Below are positions 16,983 to 22,364 of a stretch of DNA of 22,364 bases, one piece after another. The stretch covers positions 1 through 22,364 of the forward strand of contig JAIDTS010000333.1 in assembly GCA_029060585.1 (NCBI GenBank), given 5' to 3'. The position numbers and the translations under genes are program-made. Below the pieces are notes generated by a model. It searched no databases and was not told the DNA's origin. It worked only from the letters and a program-made list of their open reading frames with translations. This stretch comes from Muribaculaceae bacterium. GTDB lineage: Bacteria > Bacteroidota > Bacteroidia > Bacteroidales > Muribaculaceae. Every line of letters begins with the position of its first letter. The first letter of the stretch is position 1.

Positions 16983-17942
16983 TCAAGCAAAAACCGACAG
17001 AAAGACCTGATCTTGCTGCGAACGAAGCGAGCACTCCAGTCCTTCTACAAGCGGCACGTTCCTCTCTCCATGTCCTACCGGAAAGTCAAACACGACCGGA
17101 CACCAGATTCCCCATTCCTCGAATCGCTCATGCATCATGGAGTACATTGTCTCATGATTGCGGTCCGGCCTCCATTCGGTAAACTCCCCGACGATTATCC
17201 CCTTCACCTTCCCGAGCACTCCCTGAAGATGCAGCCTGTAGAGCATACGCTCTACGGCATATATAGGCTCTGACACATCCTCTATGAAAAGAACTACGTT
17301 TTCCGTCAGGGCAGAGGCCATCATGTCGAAGGGGGTACCTGCGAGTCCGTTCAAAACGGCAAGGTTCCCGCCGAGCAGCACTCCCCTCCCCTCTCCGGGA
17401 ATATTATATGGATGCGCCTCCACTCTATATTCGAGCGAAGGAGAGCTTGACTCCACAAGATTCCTGAAGACCTCTCTGTATGTACCGAAGCCGTAATCCC
17501 TATCATCGACAAGTTGCTTGGCCATGCCGCCGTGGATCGACGCTATGCCGCATTTATGAAGAAGGGCGTGAAGAGCCGACACATCGGAGAATCCGACAAG
17601 CCATTTCGGATGCGCCTTGATGAATTCCGGATCCAGATAGTCGAGCAGATGCACGCAGCCGTATCCGCCGCGGGCGCATATGACGAGATCCACGTCCTCC
17701 CTGCCCCAGGCATCCGTGAAGTCCGCCACACGCTGGGAGAGTGTAGCCGCATACGACCCGCAGGCGTTCTGGTCAAGCGCCGAAGGATAGACTATCAGCT
17801 CGCTCCCCGGCATCTCGTCAGGTCTTTCATCGTAAAGCCTCACGAAAGCATCCACGATTTCCGGCTTTATCCGCGTAGCAGGTCCTATAAGCGCCACCTT
17901 CCCCTCTTTCCGCACCCCTCTCGGTATAACAATTTTGCCCAT
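16983..17942 (-). CDS. LD-carboxypeptidase, peptidase family S66
   Basis: Cytosolic serine peptidase that removes the terminal D-Ala from murein tetrapeptides during cell-wall recycling; related S66 members act on microcin-type substrates. From ATG 17942 it has 319 residues. The N-domain has KVALIGPATRI at 15-25 and the ICARGGYGCVHLLDYLD stretch at 88-104. The catalytic Ser is S119 in VGFSDVSALH, the Glu is E221 in FIEDVSEP, and the His is H291 in PVGHGERN, all in the expected order. GVLLGGNLAVLNGLAGTP at 188-204 is the family's substrate-domain signature. The frame extends three codons further to a TTG, but the ATG is preferred. A promoter (CTTG, 19 nt, TATATTTG) lies 30-60 bp upstream. There is no signal peptide, fitting a cytosolic enzyme. 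Confidence 0.93.
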   Translation of the reverse strand: MGKIVIPRGVRKEGKVALIGPATRIKPEIVDAFVRLYDERPDEMPGSELIVYPSALDQNACGSYAATLSQRVADFTDAWGREDVDLVICARGGYGCVHLLDYLDPEFIKAHPKWLVGFSDVSALHALLHKCGIASIHGGMAKQLVDDRDYGFGTYREVFRNLVESSSPSLEYRVEAHPYNIPGEGRGVLLGGNLAVLNGLAGTPFDMMASALTENVVLFIEDVSEPIYAVERMLYRLHLQGVLGKVKGIIVGEFTEWRPDRNHETMYSMMHERFEEWGIWCPVVFDFPVGHGERNVPLVEGLECSLRSQQDQVFLSVFA

Positions 17943-17973
17943 TAACGTCAAAAGCCTATCGATTATCTAATCT

Positions 17974-18004
17974 CAAATATATTAATAAATTTAAGTTTCG
18001 CAAG
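17974..18004 (-). promoter_or_regulatory. Promoter of the LD-carboxypeptidase gene
   Basis: CTTG (18004-18001) is followed by 19 nt and TATATTTG (17981-17974) on the minus strand. The -33 box falls inside the left arm (17993-18005) of the inverted-repeat element. Transcription would start near 17967, giving a leader of about 25 nt. Confidence 0.65.
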
Positions 18005-18145
18005 CTCAACTTAAGGGTTATAGGTTAAATGGTTATGGGGTTATATTAACTTTGGCATAGAACCATAGTGTATAAGATTTTATATTTTCTTATAATCCTT
18101 TAACCTAATAACCTTTTAACCCTCAACTTTCGCTTGCGAAAGTTG
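17993..18145. repeat. Inverted-repeat element with GGTTA-type internal repeats
   Basis: The outer arms aagtttcgcaagc (17993-18005) and gcttgcgaaagtt (18132-18144) pair with one mismatch. Inside, ggttataggttaaatggttat-type units on the left (18017-18043) face taacctaataaccttttaacc on the right (18101-18121), so the interior is also partly inverted. The right end contains a perfect 10-bp hairpin (18124-18133 with 18136-18145), 13 bp after the radical-SAM stop. There is no T-run. It could be a miniature-element remnant or a 3'-end stabilising structure. Confidence 0.6.
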
Positions 18146-18158
18146 AATTAATTAATCA

Positions 18159-18947
18159 TCAATTTACCTGAACCGGAATTCCGGTCTCCTCTTCAATCCT
18201 CTTTCCTATCTGCCTCAGCTCCTCCTTTTCCACCTTCACGAGCCTTTCCTCGGGAGTTGAGCGGTCAAGGCTATAGAGCATTATCTCGCGCGGCTTGATA
18301 CGCTTGTAGGCGGCGATAAGGGCCTCTATCTCATCATCTGTAGTGTTGTCGATGGGTTTGCCGTCATGTGTGCCGCGCAGCATCATGGTCTGGATGATTC
18401 CCGTTCCCTCGAACTGTCGGAGACCATCTATTACATTCTCTACCGTAAAACCGAGGGAATTCGGACGGTCTATGAGCCGCATGGTTTCCTCGACTGCGGA
18501 GTCGAGTTTCAGTATGTTGTTGTCTGCTTTCTTAAGGGCATCGGCTACCTCCGGCTTGAATATCATGGTGGAGTTGGTCAGCACCGATACCTTCGCCTGA
18601 GGATAATACTCATCCCGCAGCCGCAGCGTATCCTCTATGATATGTGGAAAGTCAGGATGCAGAGTCGGCTCGCCGTTTCCCGAAAAGGTAATGACATCTA
18701 ATGGATCGCCGTTCTCATGCATCAGCCGTAGCTTAGCCTCGAGCTGATTTCGTACCTGTTCGCGCAGAGGCAGCCCAGTAGTCCCCGTCCCCTGAGCATT
18801 GAAACCTGCCTCACAGTAGAGACAGTCGAACGAGCATACCTTACCGTCGTCAGGCATCAGGTTGACACCTAACGACACTCCCAGCCTCCGGCTGTGGATA
18901 GGCCCGAAAATGGTGGAATGAAACAGCACCGTCTGATCTTTTCCCAT
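18159..18947 (-). CDS. Radical SAM protein (COG0731-like Fe-S oxidoreductase)
   Basis: Radical S-adenosylmethionine enzyme of unknown substrate. In 262 residues: the 4Fe-4S motif CSFDCLYC (C38, C42, C45; CX3CX2C), the SAM-contact TFSGNGEPTLHPDF at 87-100 (a GGE-like strand), LTNSTMI, and LKLDSAVEETMRLIDRP as the later barrel strand. The N-terminal FGPIHSRRLGVSLGVNL is typical of this family, as I recall it. There is no C-terminal extension or extra cluster motif such as SPASM. It is transcribed from a consensus promoter and ends at a strong hairpin; the downstream LD-carboxypeptidase gene has its own promoter, so this gene is probably monocistronic. Function beyond the radical-SAM fold cannot be read from the sequence. 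Confidence 0.88.
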   Translation of the reverse strand: MGKDQTVLFHSTIFGPIHSRRLGVSLGVNLMPDDGKVCSFDCLYCEAGFNAQGTGTTGLPLREQVRNQLEAKLRLMHENGDPLDVITFSGNGEPTLHPDFPHIIEDTLRLRDEYYPQAKVSVLTNSTMIFKPEVADALKKADNNILKLDSAVEETMRLIDRPNSLGFTVENVIDGLRQFEGTGIIQTMMLRGTHDGKPIDNTTDDEIEALIAAYKRIKPREIMLYSLDRSTPEERLVKVEKEELRQIGKRIEEETGIPVQVN

Positions 18948-18974
18948 ATAGAAGTATATTCAATTATTCACCTG

Positions 18975-19006
18975 CAAAGTTAGTAATAATCCCCGAATCC
19001 GCCAAA
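18975..19006 (-). promoter_or_regulatory. Consensus Bacteroidota promoter of the radical-SAM gene
   Basis: TTTG (19006-19003), a 20-nt spacer and TAACTTTG (18982-18975) on the minus strand match both boxes exactly. The start is expected near 18968, leaving a leader of about 20 nt before ATG 18947. The TTAAAGACCTT repeat (copy 2) abuts the -33 box on its upstream side. Confidence 0.88.
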
Positions 19007-19031
19007 TCCCTTTAAAGACCTTAAAAGTAAA
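19006..19031. repeat. Copy 2 of the 26-nt TTAAAGACCTT repeat
   Basis: Plus strand atccctttaaagacctt followed by aaaagtaaa; 22 of 26 positions match 13407-13432. It adjoins the -33 box of the radical-SAM promoter. Confidence 0.6.
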
Positions 19032-19104
19032 CATTTTTTCTCCGTAAATATATCATTTCCTCAATATTGTTCGTAATTTTATAAAATTCAAAACATCCAC
19101 TACC

Positions 19105-19314
19105 ATGAATGAACTTGTACCCCTTTCCGGCAATTACAAAAAACTTATCTCCTATCAGAAAGCCGACGCCATATTCCAGATTACATATTTCTTCTGCCAA
19201 CATTTCCTTTCCAAAAGCGACCGCACTATCGACCAAATGATACAAGCTTCCAGAAGCGGCAAACAGAAACCAACGGAAACACAATTCTTCCCCCGCAAAA
19301 TCCTCCACGAATAA
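19105..19314 (+). pseudogene. Truncated four-helix-bundle suffix-domain protein
   Basis: The 69-residue frame begins like Bacteroidales four-helix-bundle (23S rRNA intervening-sequence type) proteins: LVPLSGNYKKLISYQKADAI, then ITYFFCQHFL, then DRTIDQMIQASRSGKQ up to residue about 54. Family members continue with an N-I-x-E-G-type motif and two further helices. Here the frame instead gives KPTETQFFPRKILHE and stops. Part of the following DNA (around 19266-19275) could restore an N-x-x-E-G-like reading after a small indel, but the rest of the gene is absent. I infer a decayed copy rather than a functional short protein. The minus-strand frame at 19021-19308 is its shadow. Confidence 0.65.
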
Positions 19315-19339
19315 AGCTCAATCCCCAATCAATCATTAA

Positions 19340-19771
19340 TCATTTGACAATCCATCCCTCGATGCGCCGCATCTCCGACGAGAAGCTTACCCCGATCTTG
19401 AACACCTTACGCCCGTCTGTCGAGAACTTCAACACATGCTCCTTATCCTCTATCTGGTGCAGGGCCTCCTCGGCGGTGCCGTCATACTTCAGCTCAATGA
19501 CATAGACATACTCCGGAGTCTCGATAAGCAGATCGAAACTCCCGTCAGACGTATGCGCTTCCGCCTTAGCATCCAGCCCTATCAGCGTCACCAATATGTA
19601 GAAAGCGTTATGGAAGTTATTCTCGTTGTCCATCTTCAGGTCATACGGTACGCCCGCGAAGAAAGCTCGCAGGCTCCGCAGCATCTCCTCCGGACGTCCG
19701 TCACGGATATTTCTGGTAACGCCGTCGATGACACTCTTTGCCGTGGCTCCCTTTGAATGCTTTTTCCCTCC
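19340..19771 (-). pseudogene. C-terminal stump of an AAA-ATPase-like / PD-(D/E)XK nuclease-domain protein
   Basis: The frame encodes only the C-terminal PD-(D/E)XK part of a large family, common in Bacteroidales, that joins an AAA-ATPase-like domain to a nuclease-like domain (PF09820 plus PF08011 as I recall). From an in-frame stop at 19774-19772 the frame reads through SVIDGVTRNIRDGRPEEM. It continues through FFAGVPYDLK, then GSFDLLIETPEYVYVIELK, then GTAEEALHQIEDK, and ends with RIEGWIVK. The nuclease-like D and ExK (IELK) residues remain. The AAA part, which would lie upstream toward 19800 and beyond, is missing; the riboswitch leader begins there instead. A Met at 19684 could permit a 114-residue product, but it falls mid-domain. 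Likely a remnant. Confidence 0.7.
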
Positions 19772-19792
19772 CTATCCAAATTTTTAATTCTT

Positions 19793-19822
19793 TTTGCCTG
19801 ATAAATCCACCCCTGTTCTTTG
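19793..19822 (+). promoter_or_regulatory. Weak candidate promoter for the B12 riboswitch transcript
   Basis: TTTG (19793-19796), an 18-nt spacer and GTTCTTTG (19815-19822) approximate the phylum promoter, but the -7 box lacks the TA. No better match lies between 19780 and 19870. The start would be near 19829, about 45 nt before the riboswitch. Confidence 0.3.
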
Positions 19823-19872
19823 TTATATCCATAAGCACGATTTCATTCAATTTCATGAATTCCTGCCCACAC

Positions 19873-20040
19873 ATGCTAAGGAAAGGGAATCCGGTGAAAG
19901 ACCGGAACAGTACCCGCTGCTGTAAATCCCGGCTCCCCTGAAAAGGAACCTATGCCGACGCACCGAAGCCATTGAGCCCATGAAGGGATTGAGAAGGCGC
20001 CGAGGCCGAAGGGACAAGTCAGAAAACCTACCCTATGCAT
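19873..20040 (+). ncRNA. Cobalamin (adenosylcobalamin) riboswitch
   Basis: Conserved blocks appear in order: aagggaatccGGTGAAA (19882-19898), the gaCCGGaAC partner strand, CCCGCtgCTGTAA (19913-19925), GCCATTG (19968-19974), a purine-rich gaaggga-type segment, and the B12 box AGTCAGAAAACCTACC (20017-20032). ATGC (19873-19876) and GCAT (20037-20040) can close P1. The aptamer ends about 70 nt before the BtuB-type receptor gene, the expected target: B12 binding should lower receptor expression. The B12 box has AGAAAACC instead of the more common AGGAGACC, a mild variation. Confidence 0.95.
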
Positions 20041-20065
20041 CACCGAGATCCAACACACCATCCTT

Positions 20066-20106
20066 TTATTGAGCTAAATGAACGGGACCATTCATCTGAT
20101 CAATAA
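20066..20106 (+). promoter_or_regulatory. Compound hairpin before btuB, probable riboswitch expression platform
   Basis: TTATTGA (20066-20072) pairs perfectly with TCAATAA (20100-20106). Inside it, ATGAA (20078-20082) pairs with TTCAT (20091-20095), plus a G-C pair across a mismatch. The structure ends 5 nt before ATG 20112, so it covers the translation initiation region. With no T-run after it, control of translation rather than termination is more likely. Confidence 0.6.
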
Positions 20107-20111
20107 CAAAT

Positions 20112-22220
20112 ATGCGAAAAGTTTTTCTTTCCGTCGCCGCTGCCGTCGCCGCTATGTGCGGACTTTCTGACGCGGCCAAATCATATGCTTCCACACCCTC
20201 CTCTGGCGACTATTCCATTGAGCTCGAGGAATTCACTATTATAGCCCGACGCCCGATGCAGGATATCGGCGTGCAGAAGACTACCTTCGACTCCATCGCG
20301 CTCAAGGATAATATCGCCCTCTCGATGGCCGACGTGCTTACATTCAATTCTTCCGTGTTCGTGAAGAACGCCGGACGCGCTACCCTCTCCACCGTAGCCT
20401 TCCGAGGCACTTCCCCTTCCCACACCAACGTCTCCTGGAACGGAATGCGCATCAACAGCCCGATGCTCGGCATGACCGATTTCTCTACAATCCCATCTTT
20501 CTTCATCGACAAGGCTTCCCTGCTCCACGGCACATCGTCGGTCTCCGAGTCCGGTGGTGGACTCGGCGGTGCGGTGTCGCTCGCCACTGCCCCTGAGTTC
20601 GACCGAGGCCTCGGCATCAACTATGTGCAGGGAATCGGCTCTTTCAAGACCTTCGACGAGTTTCTTAAAGTCTCCTACAGCAACCGCCACTGGGCTTTCT
20701 CGACCCGAGCCGTCTATTCTTCGTCGGCCAACGACTATACTTACATCAACCGAGATAAGAAACTGAACATCTACGACGACGACCACAACATTATCGGCCA
20801 GTATCACCCGAAGGAGAAAAACCGCTCCGGATCTTTCAAGGATTTCCATATCCTTCAGGAAGCATATTATGATACGCGCAAGGGCGACCGCTTTCTGCTC
20901 AATCTGTGGTTTACCTCCTCCAACCGTGAGCTCCCGATGCTCTCCACCGACTACGGCGAGGAACGCGGCGTCGACAACCGCCAGCGCGAGAATACCCTCC
21001 GAGGCGTCGCCGGATGGCGACGTTCCCGTTCCACGTGGAACATAGATGTCCGGACCGGATATATCCATACCTGGATGGCCTACGACTACCGCCGCGAGCT
21101 GTCCAACGACATTTGGTCTACCTTGACACGATCCCGCTCCCTCGTCAATACTTTCTTCGGAAACGCAACTGCGAATTTCTATCCATCCGACCGCTGGCTT
21201 TTCACTGCTTCCATTACGGCAGACCACGACGATGTGAGGTCGGTCGACCGTCAGATTATGGCCGGATCCGGAGCTGAGGCCGATATAGGCTATCATAAAC
21301 GTCGCCTCGAGACCAGCGCGGCGCTCACGGCCCGGTGGCAGCCCATCGACGGAATGGGTCTGTCTGCTACCGTCCGCGAGGAAACCTACGGCAACCGCGC
21401 TACTCCTCCCATCCCGGCCCTGTTCGCCGACTGGAAAGCGATCAATACCTATTCCGGCAAGACCCTGTTTGGCCTTACCCTCAAGGCCTCCGGAAGCCGC
21501 AACTACCGTTATCCCTCCCTCAACGACCTCTATTTCATGCCGGGCGGAAACCCCGACCTTCGGAATGAAAGGGGCTGGACCTACGACTGCGGATTCGCCT
21601 TCGAGGCTTCCCAAAACCGCCTCTTCTCCGCCGGACTCTCCGCGACATGGTTTGATTCCCGTATCGACGACTGGATCATATGGCTCCCTACCGTCAAGGG
21701 ATTCTTCTCTCCCCGCAACGTGAAAGACGTTCACGCATATGGTGTAGAGTTGAAGGGTGACGCCTCCTTGACTCCCGGCTCCGACTGGAAATTCGACCTC
21801 AACGCGTCTTATTCATGGACTCCCTCGATCAATGTCGGGGAAAAGGTGAGCGAGGCCGACAAGTCTGTAGGGAAGCAGCTGCCATACGTGCCGCGCCATT
21901 CGGCCTCGGCTTCTCTGAGCGCGGCATGGCGCGGTTGGGGTCTGACCTACAAGTGCATGTACTATTCCGAGCGATTCACGATGACAAGCAACGCCTCGAC
22001 CCTGACAGGCAATCTCCCCGCCTACTCCCTATCCAACATCTCCCTCGAGAAAACACTAAGATTTTTCGCAAATCGCACTACGCAAAACGTACAACGTAAA
22101 ACGTTCGACGTAAAACTCAAGCTCGCCGTCAACAACATCTTCGACGCCGAATACCTCTCCGTCCTCTCCCGCCCAATGCCCGGCACCAACTTCGAGGCGT
22201 TCATATCCCTATCATGGTAA
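20112..22220 (+). CDS. btuB: TonB-dependent outer-membrane receptor, BtuB type (cobalamin/cobamide uptake)
   Basis: The 702-residue outer-membrane receptor has a signal peptide over residues 1 to about 25 (VFLSVAAAVAAMCGL). The plug domain spans about 40-160: ALSMADVLTFNSSVFVKNAG at 69-88, LSTVAFRGTSPSHTNVSWNG at 92-111, and SVSESGGGLGGAVSL at 143-157. A 22-strand-type barrel follows, with conserved SRNYRYPSLNDLYFMPGGNPDLRNERG-like segments (RYPSLNDLYF, GNPDLRNERG) and NNIFDAEY near the end. It lacks the carboxypeptidase-like N-domain of SusC receptors. The last residue is Trp rather than Phe. The cobalamin riboswitch upstream gives the substrate. Residues about 650-668 are encoded by a low-complexity acgtaaaacgt-type repeat, which looks like an in-frame loop insertion. 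A lipoprotein gene follows 19 bp downstream. Confidence 0.92.
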   Translation: MRKVFLSVAAAVAAMCGLSDAAKSYASTPSSGDYSIELEEFTIIARRPMQDIGVQKTTFDSIALKDNIALSMADVLTFNSSVFVKNAGRATLSTVAFRGTSPSHTNVSWNGMRINSPMLGMTDFSTIPSFFIDKASLLHGTSSVSESGGGLGGAVSLATAPEFDRGLGINYVQGIGSFKTFDEFLKVSYSNRHWAFSTRAVYSSSANDYTYINRDKKLNIYDDDHNIIGQYHPKEKNRSGSFKDFHILQEAYYDTRKGDRFLLNLWFTSSNRELPMLSTDYGEERGVDNRQRENTLRGVAGWRRSRSTWNIDVRTGYIHTWMAYDYRRELSNDIWSTLTRSRSLVNTFFGNATANFYPSDRWLFTASITADHDDVRSVDRQIMAGSGAEADIGYHKRRLETSAALTARWQPIDGMGLSATVREETYGNRATPPIPALFADWKAINTYSGKTLFGLTLKASGSRNYRYPSLNDLYFMPGGNPDLRNERGWTYDCGFAFEASQNRLFSAGLSATWFDSRIDDWIIWLPTVKGFFSPRNVKDVHAYGVELKGDASLTPGSDWKFDLNASYSWTPSINVGEKVSEADKSVGKQLPYVPRHSASASLSAAWRGWGLTYKCMYYSERFTMTSNASTLTGNLPAYSLSNISLEKTLRFFANRTTQNVQRKTFDVKLKLAVNNIFDAEYLSVLSRPMPGTNFEAFISLSW
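22065..22116 (+). repeat. Low-complexity AACGTAAAACGT repeat inside the btuB coding sequence
   Basis: Degenerate tandem units (cgcaaatcgcactacgc, then aaaacgtacaacgtaaaacg, then ttcgacgtaaaac) differ sharply in base pattern from the flanking GC-richer codons. They are translated in frame as a polar stretch (ANRTTQNVQRKTF) between two C-terminal barrel strands. Confidence 0.7.
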
Positions 22221-22239
22221 TTTTCAATAGACACCCGAT

Positions 22240-22364
22240 ATGACTAAAAATTCTCAATTCGCAATTCGCAATTCTCAATTAAAGAAATTTCTCAATTCTC
22301 AATTATACTATGCATTATGCATTGTGCATTGTGCATTACTATTCTCCTGCGCACGCTCCCATTC
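22240..22364 (+). CDS. Lipoprotein, N-terminal part only (probable B12-uptake operon member)
   Basis: The frame from ATG 22240 is open to the window edge (41 full codons). It has a lipoprotein signal peptide: a polar start with K15-K16, a hydrophobic core ALCIVHCALLFS (residues 25-36) and lipobox LFSC with Cys37, followed by ARSH. It lies 19 bp after btuB on the same strand, so it is probably in the riboswitch-controlled operon; a BtuF-like periplasmic binding protein or a surface cobamide-binding lipoprotein would fit, but no mature sequence is visible. Nearly the whole signal peptide is encoded by tandem low-complexity repeats (22249-22338), which is odd. A start further downstream inside the repeat is not supported, because the hydrophobic core and lipobox need this frame. 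Confidence 0.65.
   Translation, partial: MTKNSQFAIRNSQLKKFLNSQLYYALCIVHCALLFSCARSH
22249..22338 (+). repeat. Tandem low-complexity repeats (CAATTCTCAATTC and TGCATTATGCAT types)
   Basis: Two repeat blocks stand back to back: aattctcaattcgcaattc-type units at 22249-22305 and tatgcattatgcattgtgcat-type units at about 22306-22338. The second block is the same family as the intergenic copies near 11370-11407 and 16196-16225. Here both are in frame within the lipoprotein signal peptide. Confidence 0.8.

Noticed and set aside
19021..19308. 95-residue minus-strand frame
   Set aside because: It overlaps the recognisable four-helix-bundle remnant on the plus strand and has no features of its own.
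11315..19777. Shared 12-mer ccctccctatcc at 11315-11326 and 19766-19777
   Set aside because: The match is short, its two settings differ (a Shine-Dalgarno and a remnant gene edge), and it does not extend; probably chance.
20181..21734. 517-residue minus-strand frame opposite btuB
   Set aside because: Shadow of the receptor gene; composition is unlike a protein and no start context is visible.
22065..22338. CRISPR-like repeats near the right edge
   Set aside because: Units are short, contiguous and degenerate with no spacers of constant length, and no cas genes are present.

Overview
The window looks like a chromosomal segment from a Bacteroidota gut commensal, order Bacteroidales, probably a Muribaculaceae-like lineage (inferred from protein style; no 16S is present). 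Support: several leaders carry the Bacteroidota-type promoter (TTTG, a spacer of about 20 nt, then TAnnTTTG); most genes have A/T-rich rather than Shine-Dalgarno start regions; the protein families are typical of the order (OmpA/TPR lipoprotein, YbeY lacking the third zinc His, four-helix-bundle suffix protein, AAA/PD-(D/E)XK remnant); and short AT-rich intergenic repeats recur. No rRNA, tRNA, CRISPR array or intact mobile element was seen.

Layout: nearly everything up to about 18.9 kb is on the minus strand. Reading leftwards in transcription order: a radical-SAM gene; an LD-carboxypeptidase (S66); the housekeeping run ybeY - mnmG - parS site - apt - uvrC; a tightly overlapping three-gene operon (GNAT acyltransferase, LegB-type sugar-nucleotide 4,6-dehydratase, ATP-grasp ligase); an abundant-type OmpA/TPR lipoprotein behind a strong promoter; then nadB, an S41 C-terminal processing protease and mfd, which runs off the left edge. 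An exact 16-bp parS palindrome lies between mnmG and apt, suggesting the segment is in the origin-proximal partition domain.

From 18.95 to 19.8 kb there is a decayed zone with a truncated four-helix-bundle gene and the C-terminal stump of an AAA-ATPase/PD-(D/E)XK protein. From 19.87 kb the plus strand carries a cobalamin (B12) riboswitch, a compound hairpin that reaches the start region, a BtuB-type TonB-dependent receptor, and the first 41 codons of a lipoprotein cut by the right edge. This is the start of a B12-uptake operon.

The most unusual observations are: (1) the signal peptide of the last lipoprotein is built almost entirely from tandem copies of the low-complexity repeats that elsewhere in the window are intergenic, and another such repeat is translated in frame inside the BtuB barrel; (2) the GNAT-LegB-ATP-grasp operon is compact, translationally coupled and lacks the aminotransferase and synthase genes that normally accompany LegB; (3) the -33 box of the LD-carboxypeptidase promoter lies in the arm of an inverted-repeat element; (4) parS lies in what may be the transcribed leader of apt.
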